Origin: Paraburkholderia dilworthii | GTDB lineage: Bacteria; Pseudomonadota; Gammaproteobacteria; Burkholderiales; Burkholderiaceae | Assembly: GCF_000472525.1 (NCBI RefSeq) | Contig: NZ_AWZT01000018.1 | Location: 48,361-112,360, forward strand | Length of the DNA: 64,000 bases | Reading direction: 5' to 3' | Shown: in pieces, positions 54,554 to 62,764 of the stretch | Numbering within the stretch: the first letter of the stretch is position 1 | Layout of the letters: every line of letters begins with the position of its first letter | Notes under the pieces: generated by a model | Seen by the model: the letters and a program-made list of their open reading frames with translations, nothing else | Databases searched by the model: none | What the model was told of the DNA's origin: nothing | Position numbers and translations under genes: made by a program

Positions 54554-55387
54554 ATGAACCCGGTTGGAAAAGCGCTGTGGTTTATCGAAAGCCACTTTGC
54601 CGAGGAACTGACGCTCGACGACATCGCCAACTGTGGATGCGTATCTCGCTTCCATCTCGCGCGTGCTTTCGAAGCGGCGACCGGTGTGCCAGTCATGCGC
54701 TATGTGCGGGCGCGCCGCTTGAGCGAGGCCGCGCGGCGGCTCGCGGACGGTGCGCCCGACATACTGACGGTGGCTATCGACGCCGGTTACGGCTCTCACG
54801 AAGCATTCACGCGCGCCTTTCGCGAGCAATTCGGAGTCACGCCCGAAGCGCTGCGTGCGCGCGGCGATCTCGACAACCTCGTCATCGTGGAGCCGATCAG
54901 AATGGATGAAACTCTTCTCGCGAATCTGGAGCCGCCGCGCTTTGAGGACGGCAAGCCGTTTTTCGTCGCCGGTCTGAGCGAGCGCTATACGTGCGAAAGC
55001 TCCGCAGCAATTCCATCGCAGTGGCAGCGCTTTAACGAGTACTTCGGCAAAGTGCCGGGCCAGGTGGGCAATGTGGCGTATGGCGTCTGCTACAACGCCG
55101 ACGACGCCGGCAACATGGACTACCTGTGCGGCGTTGAGGTCAGCGACTTTTCAGCGTTGCCAGATGAGTTCAGTCGCTTGCGCATTGCCGCGCAACGGTA
55201 CGCGGTGTTCAGCCATCGCGAGCATGTGTCGACCGTACGGCGCACCTGGAACACGATCTGGAACAAGTGGCTGCCTGCGTCGGGACACGTTCCCGCCGAT
55301 GCACCCAACTTCGAGCGCTACGACGAGAAGTTCGATCCGGTCAATGGGATGGGTGGGTTGGAGATATGGTTGCCTTTGAGGGGGTGA
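54554..55387 (+). CDS. AraC family regulator with GyrI-like effector domain
   Basis: About 277 residues from ATG 54554 (ATG 54542 also possible). Two helix-turn-helix units lie at the N terminus (LTLDDIANCGCVSRFHLARA; ILTVAIDAGYGSHEAFTRAF), followed by a GyrI-like/Bacterial transcription activator effector-binding domain (about 120-277). This is the Rob/SoxS-like layout that binds drugs or small aromatics. Follows the DHA2 exporter on the same strand and probably controls it. Confidence 0.9.
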   Translation: MNPVGKALWFIESHFAEELTLDDIANCGCVSRFHLARAFEAATGVPVMRYVRARRLSEAARRLADGAPDILTVAIDAGYGSHEAFTRAFREQFGVTPEALRARGDLDNLVIVEPIRMDETLLANLEPPRFEDGKPFFVAGLSERYTCESSAAIPSQWQRFNEYFGKVPGQVGNVAYGVCYNADDAGNMDYLCGVEVSDFSALPDEFSRLRIAAQRYAVFSHREHVSTVRRTWNTIWNKWLPASGHVPADAPNFERYDEKFDPVNGMGGLEIWLPLRG

Positions 55388-56021
55388 TTGCGGTTGCCTC
55401 ATGAGTGAGCGAGATATCGGTTTTGCAAGCATGGAGTTTCAACGCAACCTCTCTTCAAACGTTAGCTTTCAATCAAATTACTCACAAGTTTAACATCAGT
55501 TTAATATGACAATACGCGTAGCGTCGATATTCTCCATACTAAATAAATCAACATACAAAATCGACGGCATGGATATCCATGAAAATATGGATGGTCGGGA
55601 AATTTGAACCGTGTTTGCTAAGTGCGTACATATTGTAACAAGTACGACGTATAAATGACTTAGATAATCTGATATGATTGTTAAAAGTCGGTAACAATTT
55701 ACCGCTTAGTCAATGCTTTGCCTTCATCGGCGTTCCCGCGCCATCGAAACGCAAGTCTGGCGAAACCTCCGGAAGACCCTGCTTTATTAATCCTGAAGTT
55801 CTCTTTGTTTCAAGCGGAGATTTCTTCGGGAATTCGCTCGCACCTTGCACGTTCGTGTATTCGAATCGCCGAATACGCGGCGCAGGGCGCATATAAGCGT
55901 TCGGGCTTTTTGCGCCCGTTATCTCGCTTAATTTCCCTTTAAACGCCTATGCGGTCGAGGTCGTCTGCTTGGTTTTTTTGCTTTTGGCTTTTCGATCGCC
56001 GGCATAGTTGGAAAGACTTGA
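55388..56021. other. AT-rich intergenic region at the start of the atypical segment
   Basis: 634 bases without a supported gene. It is visibly AT-rich; for example 55501-55560 has only 18 G/C in 60. Two overlapping ORFs of 72-74 codons at 55678-55942 have no ribosome site and no coding pattern. A short hairpin, GGGC-TTTTTGC-GCCC, occurs near 55897-55914. It likely holds the promoter of the beta-helix lipoprotein gene and possibly silencing sites. I saw no terminal repeats of an insertion element. Confidence 0.5.
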
Positions 56022-57176
56022 ATGACTAACAATACACCAGCTGCAAGACTCTTGGTTACTGACACTCAACTTTCGGTCCGTCGTAAATTCCTGACATCGT
56101 TATTGGCCGGCAGCGGGGCGCTAGTGCTCGCCGCATGCGGCGGCAGCAGCGATCCTGCCAAAATCGACGCGGTAGCAAACAGGGGCCAACGCGGCCGAGG
56201 TGCCTCCAGTCCGAGCGGCGCCAGTTCCCCGACCGGTGCGAGTGCGCCGGCTGCGGCGAGCACCCCGTCGAACAACGACGGTGTTCTTCTCGACACTTCT
56301 TTCGGCGTGAAGGGCGATGGCACCACTAACGATCGCGTCGCGCTTCAGCGCGCGATCGACGGCTCCATCGGCCAGATTTTGCTGATTACCGGAAAGAGCC
56401 GGATCGATGCGGCCGGCTTGGATCTGCGCACCAATAGTCACGTTCGGTTTGCGAGCGGCGCTTCGATCAAACTACTGCCTCATAATACCGACACTTATGA
56501 AATCCTGCGTTTGGCGGACGTGAACAATGTCACGCTCGAAAGCCCCTATCTCGACGGCAGCAAGGAATTGAATTCAGCGAAGTCGGGTGAATGGGGAATG
56601 GGGATTTCAATCAATGGCGCAACCAATTGCACCATTACGTCTCCGACCACGATTAATTGCTGGGGCGACGGCATTTACATCAATAATAGCGATAGACAGA
56701 GTAATGTCTACAGCACGAACATTACGGTGAATTCGCACCACGCGAACGGATGCCGCCGTCAGGGCGTATCGATTATCAGTGGCAGCGGAATTACATTCAA
56801 TACCCCGCTTTGGGAAAATATCGGCGGAACCCAACCCGGGTGCGGTCTCGATATTGAGCCGAACGACAATACCGCCGTCTTTGAAAACATCCGCATCGTC
56901 AGTCCGACGACGAATAACTGTGCCGGTGGCGGGATTCTCGTTTATTTTGGCTTCCTCCCAGGTCCGGTCAACAAGACGGTCAGCATCAGCATTACCGGCC
57001 ATACCGATACGGGAAGTCCCGGCGGCTCATTCAACGTCCAGGGACTTCATTTGAACGGCTACGTGGTGGGCGGATCAATTACCAGCGCCAATCCAGTCTG
57101 GAAGCGCGCGATGAGTCTGGAAGACTGGGACAAGGGCGGCCCTACCGTGACCGTCACCAGCGCGCGCATCGGGTGA
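56022..57176 (+). CDS. Tat-type lipoprotein with pectate-lyase-like beta-helix
   Basis: 384 residues. The N terminus has twin Arg (RRKFLTSL at 20-27) followed by a lipobox LAAC (Cys39), indicating a folded, exported lipoprotein. A Ser/Ala/Pro-rich linker (about 55-85) leads to a right-handed beta-helix: FGVKGDGTTNDRVALQRAID opens the fold as in pectate-lyase-3/GH55-like proteins, then many short Asn/Thr/Gly-rich turns. Probably binds or cleaves a surface polysaccharide. Catalytic residues cannot be assigned. Its codon use is less GC-rich than the core genes. Confidence 0.82.
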   Translation: MTNNTPAARLLVTDTQLSVRRKFLTSLLAGSGALVLAACGGSSDPAKIDAVANRGQRGRGASSPSGASSPTGASAPAAASTPSNNDGVLLDTSFGVKGDGTTNDRVALQRAIDGSIGQILLITGKSRIDAAGLDLRTNSHVRFASGASIKLLPHNTDTYEILRLADVNNVTLESPYLDGSKELNSAKSGEWGMGISINGATNCTITSPTTINCWGDGIYINNSDRQSNVYSTNITVNSHHANGCRRQGVSIISGSGITFNTPLWENIGGTQPGCGLDIEPNDNTAVFENIRIVSPTTNNCAGGGILVYFGFLPGPVNKTVSISITGHTDTGSPGGSFNVQGLHLNGYVVGGSITSANPVWKRAMSLEDWDKGGPTVTVTSARIG

Positions 57177-57781
57177 TGCAAGCGCTCTGCGCGGTGGCGC
57201 GATGCTGCAATGGATCGCGCTCCAGCCGTTTCGTCGTCTTCGAGAATATTCTCCAGTTGAGAATAACGATGAACAGTGTGAAAACCAGTCGATGCTCCAG
57301 TTCGCCGGAATCGTAGATGACACTTCCCTCCCTTCGGAGGGAAGTTTCTTTGAGTGAGCGCGGCATCGTCCGGCGATTTTCGTCGGCTGGCGAGCTTACT
57401 AGTCTAGGGATAAATAGTTTCGCCGCGATTCAGCATACCGGATCATTCAGTTCAGTAGCCTAGGCTTTGTTGCGAATCCTTACTACGATGCTCGCGGACG
57501 ATTGCGCGGCTGTGTCCATCAGCAATTCGAGAAGCCTCTGGCGACACTCACGCTCGTCGCTCATGATGGCAGGATTCTACGTATCGAGAGCGCGAGTGTG
57601 ATCAGTGTATCAAGTTGATTCAGACTCCCGTCGCAGAGGTCGGAGGCTGAAGGGATGCGTGTTCCGTCAAAGCTTCTTGCTCTTTGCGCCGAGTACCGGT
57701 TCAACATGTGACACATTTTGACGAAGTATCGAATGAAACGTGATATGCCTATACGCCTTTTTCAGTCGAAGGAGGCCTAGC
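57177..57781. other. Intergenic region between beta-helix gene and PAAR locus
   Basis: 605 bases without a supported gene. The terminator at 57322-57351 closes the lipoprotein gene. A 34-codon minus-strand ORF at 57460-57564 lacks a ribosome site. AAGGAGG at about 57770-57776 serves the small ORF that follows. The rest shows nothing recognisable and may be eroded sequence. Confidence 0.5.
57322..57351 (+). terminator. Rho-independent terminator after the beta-helix lipoprotein gene
   Basis: ACTTCCCTCC (57322-57331), loop CTTC, GGAGGGAAGT (57336-57345), then TTCTTT. It is a 10-bp perfect stem with T-rich tail, 146 bases after the lipoprotein stop. Confidence 0.8.
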
Positions 57782-57910
57782 ATGGCCGTATTCAAAAGCT
57801 ACCCCGTTGCAACTGAACGGACACTCACGGAACATACAAGCCGCGTTTCCAAAGTTTCAAGCGATATCGTGATCAGCGAACTGGCGTTAAAAGGTATCGC
57901 TCAATGCTGA
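57782..57910 (+). CDS. 42-residue hypothetical protein, first gene of the PAAR locus
   Basis: ATG 57782 follows a perfect Shine-Dalgarno AAGGAGG (about 57770-57776). The product is 42 residues, soluble, Ser/Val-rich (MAVFKSYPVATERTLTEHTS at the start, ELALKGIAQC at the end). Its TGA overlaps the PAAR start (ATGCTGA), so the two are translationally coupled. No family recognised. It could be a small adaptor, a leader peptide driving PAAR translation, or the remnant of a larger upstream gene. Confidence 0.6.
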   Translation: MAVFKSYPVATERTLTEHTSRVSKVSSDIVISELALKGIAQC

Positions 57911-58426
57911 AAAAGATAGCTCGCCTTGGAGATCTCACAACAACAGGCGGCAAAAATTATTCATACGCTCGGAACCTGTTTGGACAACGGGCGAAAATGG
58001 GCCGTGACTGGTAGCCTCGCTACCTGTGGCGAATGCAAAGGTTCATTTCTGATTTTCGGGTCTGCCCATGACACTACGGACGAAGGCAGAACCGCCGTGG
58101 TTGACGGAGACCTTGTCTTGTGCCCGTGTAGAACAAACCATGTTGTCGCGGGATCGGACGCCGGTTGTTTTACTGAAGTTGATGATGATTCCGATTCGGC
58201 CTCGTATAAGCAGGAAAGGTCAGAGCAGCCGGACAACGAGTTGGCTCATTACTATGACGATCGCTTTCAATTGTTGGATGCGCAAACTGGTGAACCGTTG
58301 GCAAATCTTGAGTACGCAATTGTCCGCGCGACGGGCGAAATCGAATACGGCGTAACCGATTTAAGCGGGCATACCCACTTGCTATCATCAACGGCAGATT
58401 CGGAATCCGTTAATATCTATATGTGA
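57904..58426 (+). pseudogene. PAAR-domain spike protein, one-base frameshift
   Basis: The true start is ATG 57904: MLKKIARLGDLTTTGGK is the classic PAAR opening (RLGDxTxxGG). After codon 17 the frame must shift by one to continue IIHTLGTCLDNGRKW and the rest (GSFLIFGSAHDTTDEGRTAV, DLVLCPCRTNHVVAGS). One extra A in the run of five at 57952-57956 accounts for it, and the repaired protein would be 173 residues. A short C-terminal domain (FQLLDAQTGEPLANLEYAIV) follows the PAAR part. PAAR proteins cap the VgrG spike of type VI secretion and carry effectors. It is either a recent pseudogene, a slippage-expressed gene or a sequence error. Confidence 0.82.
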
Positions 58427-58435
58427 GGCGCGGCC

Positions 58436-58925
58436 GTGGACACCATACAATCACCTAGCGGTAACAAGCTAACGAAAATCGCCTCAAAGACGACCACGCC
58501 AACGTCGAACGCGGATTCGAAGCAGGTTCGCGTTCAGTTGGAAACTGTTGAGGTCATTATTAGCGACTCTAGAGCGGTTTCGATGGGATCGCAGTTCGGG
58601 TTGGGACCGAGACACAAAAGAACGCTACTTGGATCGGCAACAAGTATTTATGCACAGAGACTCGTGGGGTTATGTCTTAAGGGTTACTGCTACTGAGAAG
58701 CAAATCATGTTATCGGAAATCAAGAAACGAATGACCGATAATAGACTATACTCGGTTACCGATAATAGTTGCTCATCAAATCTTGCAGAAATACTGCTGG
58801 CCGCTGGCATCCAAGCTTATGACCCGAGATTTGAGATAATGGATGTTATTTCGCCTGCCGACCTCATGGTTGGGTTAAAACACTCAAGGCGACTTGTGAG
58901 AGAAAATGTCTATCCGAAAAAATAG
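58436..58925 (+). pseudogene. Putative PAAR-linked effector, one-base frameshift
   Basis: GTG 58436 opens 9 bases after the PAAR stop. The first frame gives about 45 plausible residues (ending EVIISDSRAV); the sequence continues in the +1 frame (GWDRDTKERYLDRQQVFMHR, then the end at 58925). Skipping one base between about 58565 and 58600 joins them into 162 residues. The C-terminal part has YSVTDNSCSSNLAEILLAAG, resembling the NCS-x-x-V/L-x-x-L-x-AAG pattern of papain-like or DUF4105-type cysteine hydrolases. With PAAR upstream and a lipoprotein downstream it looks like a secreted cell-wall-directed effector. Enzyme class is tentative. Confidence 0.65.
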
Positions 58926-59181
58926 TGGCGTGCTGTTTTTATTAACCTCACTCGTCGCCTGCTCCGACCATCCAAATGAAACCTGGGTAGCGGAAGTAAA
59001 AACCCCCGTTTATGACGGCGTTGAAGGAAAATTGGTGTTCTATTTGCAGCCAGCGGACCGCTGTGAACCGGGAATGGATATGGCCGGCAAAGCCGACATG
59101 TACACTAAAGTAAAATGCAACTCTGGTGACGGCTGGGTAATGGATGGCAGCTTCAAAAAAATCGCCCGAAGCACCAGATGA
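58906..59181 (+). CDS. Small lipoprotein, candidate immunity protein
   Basis: 91 residues whose ATG lies 20 bases inside the end of the effector gene. Signal peptide with lipobox LVAC (Cys19) after GVLFLLTSL, then a 72-residue periplasmic domain (WVAEVKTPVYDGVEGKLVFY; CNSGDGWVMDGSF). A lipoprotein encoded directly behind, and overlapping, an effector fits a periplasmic immunity protein for a peptidoglycan-targeting toxin. Unlike its two neighbours the frame is intact. No family recognised. Confidence 0.7.
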   Translation: MSIRKNSGVLFLLTSLVACSDHPNETWVAEVKTPVYDGVEGKLVFYLQPADRCEPGMDMAGKADMYTKVKCNSGDGWVMDGSFKKIARSTR

Positions 59182-59219
59182 AGGTTTTTAATCAGTGAAG
59201 TCCGACGTCATACGGGAGG

Positions 59220-59246
59220 GGCATCACACGGTGCCTTTTGCTTTTT
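59220..59246 (+). terminator. Terminator of the PAAR-effector locus
   Basis: GGCATC (59220-59225), loop ACAC, GGTGCC (59230-59235) pair with one G-U, followed by TTTTGCTTTTT. It lies 38 bases after the lipoprotein stop. Confidence 0.65.
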
Positions 59247-59443
59247 GACTCGGTGCCTTTTTACTCGCCAATTACCTAACGCCTGCCTCTGTGGCAAATC
59301 TTCACAATCCAGCCGCGAAGAACGCCAGACCCGTCCCTGCTATGCTTACTGTGCAAGCTAAAAGGAGCGTCAGCCAACCCGAAGCGCTACCCGCTCGCCA
59401 AGCCCAACGCCCGAAGAATTCAACGCATCCATTAAACCCACCC

Positions 59444-59971
59444 TTGACCACCCAAATCCGCCCCGCCGTCTCAGCTGACGCCCCACTCATCCTCCACTTC
59501 ATCACCGAACTCGCGGTATACGAAAAAGCCGAACACGAAGTCGTCGCCAGCGTGCAAGACATCGAAGCAAGCCTTTTCTCCCCCGCATCCACCGCGACGG
59601 CGCTAATCTGCGAAATAAACGGCGAGCCCATCGGCTTTTGCGTCTACTTCTTCTCCTACTCGACGTGGCTCGGCAAAAAAGGCTTGTATCTGGAAGACCT
59701 TTACGTATCGCCGAAATCGCGCGGCAGCGGCGCGGGCAAACAGATGCTGCGCCACCTCGCGGGCATCGCATGCGAAACCGGCTGCGGCCGCTTCGAATGG
59801 AGCGTGCTCGACTGGAATGCGCCCGCCATCGGCTTCTATGAATCGATCGGCGCAATCGCGCAAAGCGAATGGGTTCGTTACCGGCTCGCTGGCGACGCGC
59901 TCAAGGCATTTGCAGCAGCCGAAACTTCGAACGCATCGCCCGTGGCGAAAAACGTCCCGCCAGCGACGTAA
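59444..59971 (+). CDS. GNAT family N-acetyltransferase
   Basis: About 175 residues from TTG 59444 (LTTQIRPAVSADAP); a GTG at 59291 would add 51 non-conserved residues. GNAT fold with the acetyl-CoA segment LYLEDLYVSPKSRGSGAGKQ, in which the R/Q-x-x-G-x-G/A loop (SRGSGAGK) binds CoA, and FEWSVLDWNAPAIGFYESIG. Resembles diamine/spermidine-type acetyltransferases. Its 3' end overlaps the convergent flavin-reductase gene by 94 bases. Confidence 0.85.
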   Translation: MTTQIRPAVSADAPLILHFITELAVYEKAEHEVVASVQDIEASLFSPASTATALICEINGEPIGFCVYFFSYSTWLGKKGLYLEDLYVSPKSRGSGAGKQMLRHLAGIACETGCGRFEWSVLDWNAPAIGFYESIGAIAQSEWVRYRLAGDALKAFAAAETSNASPVAKNVPPAT

Positions 59972-60477
59972 TGGCAGGTGCGAAGATCGGGGTCGTCGCC
60001 GAAATGCCAACGGTTGTTCGAGTACACGCGACTGTCCGCGTACGCCGCCACCACTTCGCCGATGATCAGATCGTGCCGCTGACTGTCGTCGGGAATCACC
60101 TTGCATTCCATCCACGTGATGCAGCCGGCCAGCATCGGCACGTCGATTTTTTCGGCGGCGAAGGTTTCGAGCTCGAAGGCCGAGAACTTGTCGAGTTCCA
60201 GCCCCGCGTTGGTGCCCACGGCCAGTGTCTGCGCGGCGAACTTGCGGCTCGGCAATTGCAGTCCCAACACACCGCTTGCTTCGATCAATTGCCGCGTGAG
60301 CGTGCGGCTGTCCACCACCACAACCACCTTCGGCGGGTCGAAGTCGAGCGGCATGGCCCATGAAGCCGCCATCACGTTCGAGCGCCCGCCGTGCGCGCTG
60401 GTGATGATCGTGACGGGCCCATGATTGAGTAGCTGCGTCGCCCGCGGCAATGCCACGGGTTCCCGGGTAACTTTCAT
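59878..60477 (-). CDS. Flavin reductase family protein
   Basis: 199 residues from ATG 60477; an upstream in-frame extension to 60549 is shadow. FMN-binding split barrel: HGPVTIITSAHGGRSNVMAA at the N terminus (residues about 18-37) and DSRTLTRQLIEASGVLGLQL. Such proteins reduce flavin for partner monooxygenases or bind FMN tightly. Convergent overlap with the GNAT gene. Upstream neighbour is a small hypothetical gene on the same strand. Confidence 0.9.
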   Translation of the reverse strand: MKVTREPVALPRATQLLNHGPVTIITSAHGGRSNVMAASWAMPLDFDPPKVVVVVDSRTLTRQLIEASGVLGLQLPSRKFAAQTLAVGTNAGLELDKFSAFELETFAAEKIDVPMLAGCITWMECKVIPDDSQRHDLIIGEVVAAYADSRVYSNNRWHFGDDPDLRTCHYVAGGTFFATGDAFEVSAAANALSASPASR

Positions 60478-60545
60478 ACTTGGTTCTTGCCCGAAGGTCC
60501 GGTCAGGTCCAGGCGGCAGCCAGGAAGCCGCCGCCCTTCCATGCG

Positions 60546-60935
60546 TCAATGCGGCGCTTTTCCGTTGGGAACCGCGTCCACCGGTTTATGTTGCTCTTCG
60601 CCGAGTCCCGGAAAAAACGCGTTCCAGGCAGCGCGGACGCCGTTAGCCGCAGTGGCCTCGGCATCGAGGGGCTCGTCCGCACGTTTGGCTTCAGCGGCGG
60701 CACCGTCGCCGGCCGCTTCGACCTCACCTTCCGCCTCGCCGTCGCCGGCCTGCGATGGATCAGCGGACAGCCCGCGCCAGTGCGTGAACGCATCCTCCGG
60801 CTTTTCGGTCCACTCGCCCTCGCCGAATTTCGCAAAGGCCGTGTCCCCGCTCGTCAATTGCACCTCGTACCAGCCGTCGCGCGCGGGCGAGTCAGCGGCC
60901 AGTTCAAACCACGGGGTCGGTTCGATTGCCTTCAT
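60546..60935 (-). CDS. Hypothetical acidic protein, 129 residues
   Basis: ATG 60935 with GGAGATGAC before it. N-terminal 55 residues look folded (WFELAADSPARDGWYEVQLT; then GDTAFAKFGEGEW), followed by a long Ala/Glu/Asp-rich linker (about 60-100) and a short tail WNAFFPGLGEE. The N-terminal part suggests a small beta domain. Family not recognised. Confidence 0.75.
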   Translation of the reverse strand: MKAIEPTPWFELAADSPARDGWYEVQLTSGDTAFAKFGEGEWTEKPEDAFTHWRGLSADPSQAGDGEAEGEVEAAGDGAAAEAKRADEPLDAEATAANGVRAAWNAFFPGLGEEQHKPVDAVPNGKAPH

Positions 60936-61136
60936 GTCATCTCCAATCGGATAAATTCGTCATAGAAAACCACACCAAAGGGATGCTTCATGCCCGGATT
61001 GCACTGCCATCCGGCGACGCGCACCGAACGGCGCACGGAACATGATGCGGGCGATCCGCCGACGTTACGTGTTCGCAATCGCCGCGCATAAACGACACGA
61101 TAGCGCGACATGGGCCGCGCGGACAAACGCTAAAAC

Positions 61137-62648
61137 TTACGCGCGGCGCCGGCGCGGTTTTTCGATGCCGGCAGCCAGTTCAGCGAGCACGCGAACAGCC
61201 GGTACCAGCTCCTCTGCGGAGGTATTGCCATAGCCGATCACAAGGCCGTTCGTTGCCGCGTGCGGCTTGAGCGCGAAGCTGGACAGCGCGCGCGGACTGA
61301 GGCCTTTCGCAAACGCGCGTTCAGTCAGCACCTGATCGTCGATGCCCGGCGGCAAACGAAGCGTCAAATGCATACCGCAATCGCCGCCGAGTATTTCCGA
61401 CGACGCGAAATGTTCGGTAAGCGCTTCGCGCAGCGCCTGCTGCCGCTCGCGATACAGCCGCCGCATGCGGCCAAGGTGTCGGCCGAACTCGCCGCTTTGC
61501 ATGAAATGCGCGAGCGTAAGCTGCTCCAGCCGATGCCCGCCGCGCAGCATTTCATACAACGCCACCTCGGCGTGCGCAGCGATCGCGGGCGGCAGCACCA
61601 CGAAGCCGATGCGCAGCGCCGGAAACATCGTCTTGCTGAATGAGCCGACGTAGAGCACAGGCGCGTCGTCCACGAGCCCCTGCATGCTCGCAATCGGTTC
61701 GCCGGAGTAGCGGAATTCGCCGTCGTAATCGTCTTCGATCAGCCACGCACCGCAGCGGCGCGCCTCGGCGATCAGCTCCAGCCGACGCGCCACCGACAAC
61801 ACCGCGCCCGTCGGATACTGGTGCGCGGGCGACGTATAAATCAGCTTCGGCGGATGCGCGCGCCATGCGCCGGACGGCACGGATATGCCTTCGGCGTCGA
61901 CGGGCATCGGCACCGTTGCCAGATCGCCCTGATTGAAGGCCGCCTTCGCGCCGCGATAACCGGGATCCTCGATCCACGCGACGTCGCCGGGATTCGTGAA
62001 GAGGCGCACGCAGAGGTTGAGCGCCTCCTGCGCGCCCTCGGTGATCACCACCTGGGAGCCTTCGCAGCGCACGCCGCGGGCCATCCGCAAGTGCGCGGCA
62101 ATGGCGTCGCGCAACGCCGGTTCGCCGGCCGGCGTGCCGTAGCCGAGCGCGAGCGGCAACGCCCGTTCCATCGACCGCTCCAGCGCGCGCCGCCACGCGG
62201 CCAAAGGGAAGCGGTCAAGCGCCGGTGTGCCGGGCGTGAGCGGCAAGGCGGCATCCGCATGTGTGCGTGTCGCCGTGAACTGGCCGACGCGGGCCGCGTA
62301 AGCCACTTGCGGCGCGGCGGATCGTGCGGGCGGCTCGCCACGCGCCCCGCGGCTCGACAGCGGGCTCACGCGCGTGCCCTTCTTGTCCGCCACCACATAA
62401 CCGACCGCCGCCAGGTGCTCATACGCGATAACCACGGTGTTGCGCGACACGCCCATTTCGGCCGAGAGCAGTCGCGACGACGGCAGCAGCGATCCCGCCG
62501 GCAAGCGCCCGCCGAGAATGGCCTGCTGCAAGCGCTCGATCAACTGCTTCTGCAACGGCGCTGGCTTCTGCGCGCCGCCGACACCGACGCTAGCGCCAGC
62601 GCGGCCGTTAGCAGCTGTATGAGCAAGCGGGCCAATAATCTCGATCAT
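61137..62648 (-). CDS. MocR family regulator (GntR HTH + aminotransferase domain)
   Basis: 503 residues. GntR-type winged helix (about 35-100; PSSRLLSAEMGVSRNTVVIA) joined by a linker to a fold-type I aminotransferase-like domain with the PLP lysine in SFSKTMFPALRIG and the motif LIEDDYDGEFRY. MocR proteins such as PdxR and GabR use PLP to sense vitamin B6 or amines and usually control a divergent gene. Here the divergent gene is a GNAT acetyltransferase at 62765. Confidence 0.92.
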   Translation of the reverse strand: MIEIIGPLAHTAANGRAGASVGVGGAQKPAPLQKQLIERLQQAILGGRLPAGSLLPSSRLLSAEMGVSRNTVVIAYEHLAAVGYVVADKKGTRVSPLSSRGARGEPPARSAAPQVAYAARVGQFTATRTHADAALPLTPGTPALDRFPLAAWRRALERSMERALPLALGYGTPAGEPALRDAIAAHLRMARGVRCEGSQVVITEGAQEALNLCVRLFTNPGDVAWIEDPGYRGAKAAFNQGDLATVPMPVDAEGISVPSGAWRAHPPKLIYTSPAHQYPTGAVLSVARRLELIAEARRCGAWLIEDDYDGEFRYSGEPIASMQGLVDDAPVLYVGSFSKTMFPALRIGFVVLPPAIAAHAEVALYEMLRGGHRLEQLTLAHFMQSGEFGRHLGRMRRLYRERQQALREALTEHFASSEILGGDCGMHLTLRLPPGIDDQVLTERAFAKGLSPRALSSFALKPHAATNGLVIGYGNTSAEELVPAVRVLAELAAGIEKPRRRRA

Positions 62649-62764
62649 GACGGCTGGACCTATGGGATGCGGTTGCGGTGGATCTTTTTAACATACCACG
62701 ATTGCCGTATTGTTCTTCATGTCCTTCATGACCAACGATGACCCAAGACACCAGGAGTGCAGAC

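Noticed and set aside
55678..55942. Two overlapping 72-74 codon ORFs in the AT-rich gap
   Set aside because: No Shine-Dalgarno, overlapping each other in different frames, amino-acid composition not protein-like.
57461..57476. TAGGCTTTGTTGCGAA resembling ends of some insertion sequences
   Set aside because: No matching second end, no transposase fragment and no target duplication seen.
57460..57564. 34-codon minus-strand ORF in the gap before the PAAR locus
   Set aside because: No ribosome site, no similarity recognised and too short to support; kept only as a note in the intergenic entry.
59291..59443. 51-residue N-terminal extension of the GNAT protein
   Set aside because: No ribosome site at the GTG, composition unlike the domain; the fold begins at TTG 59444.
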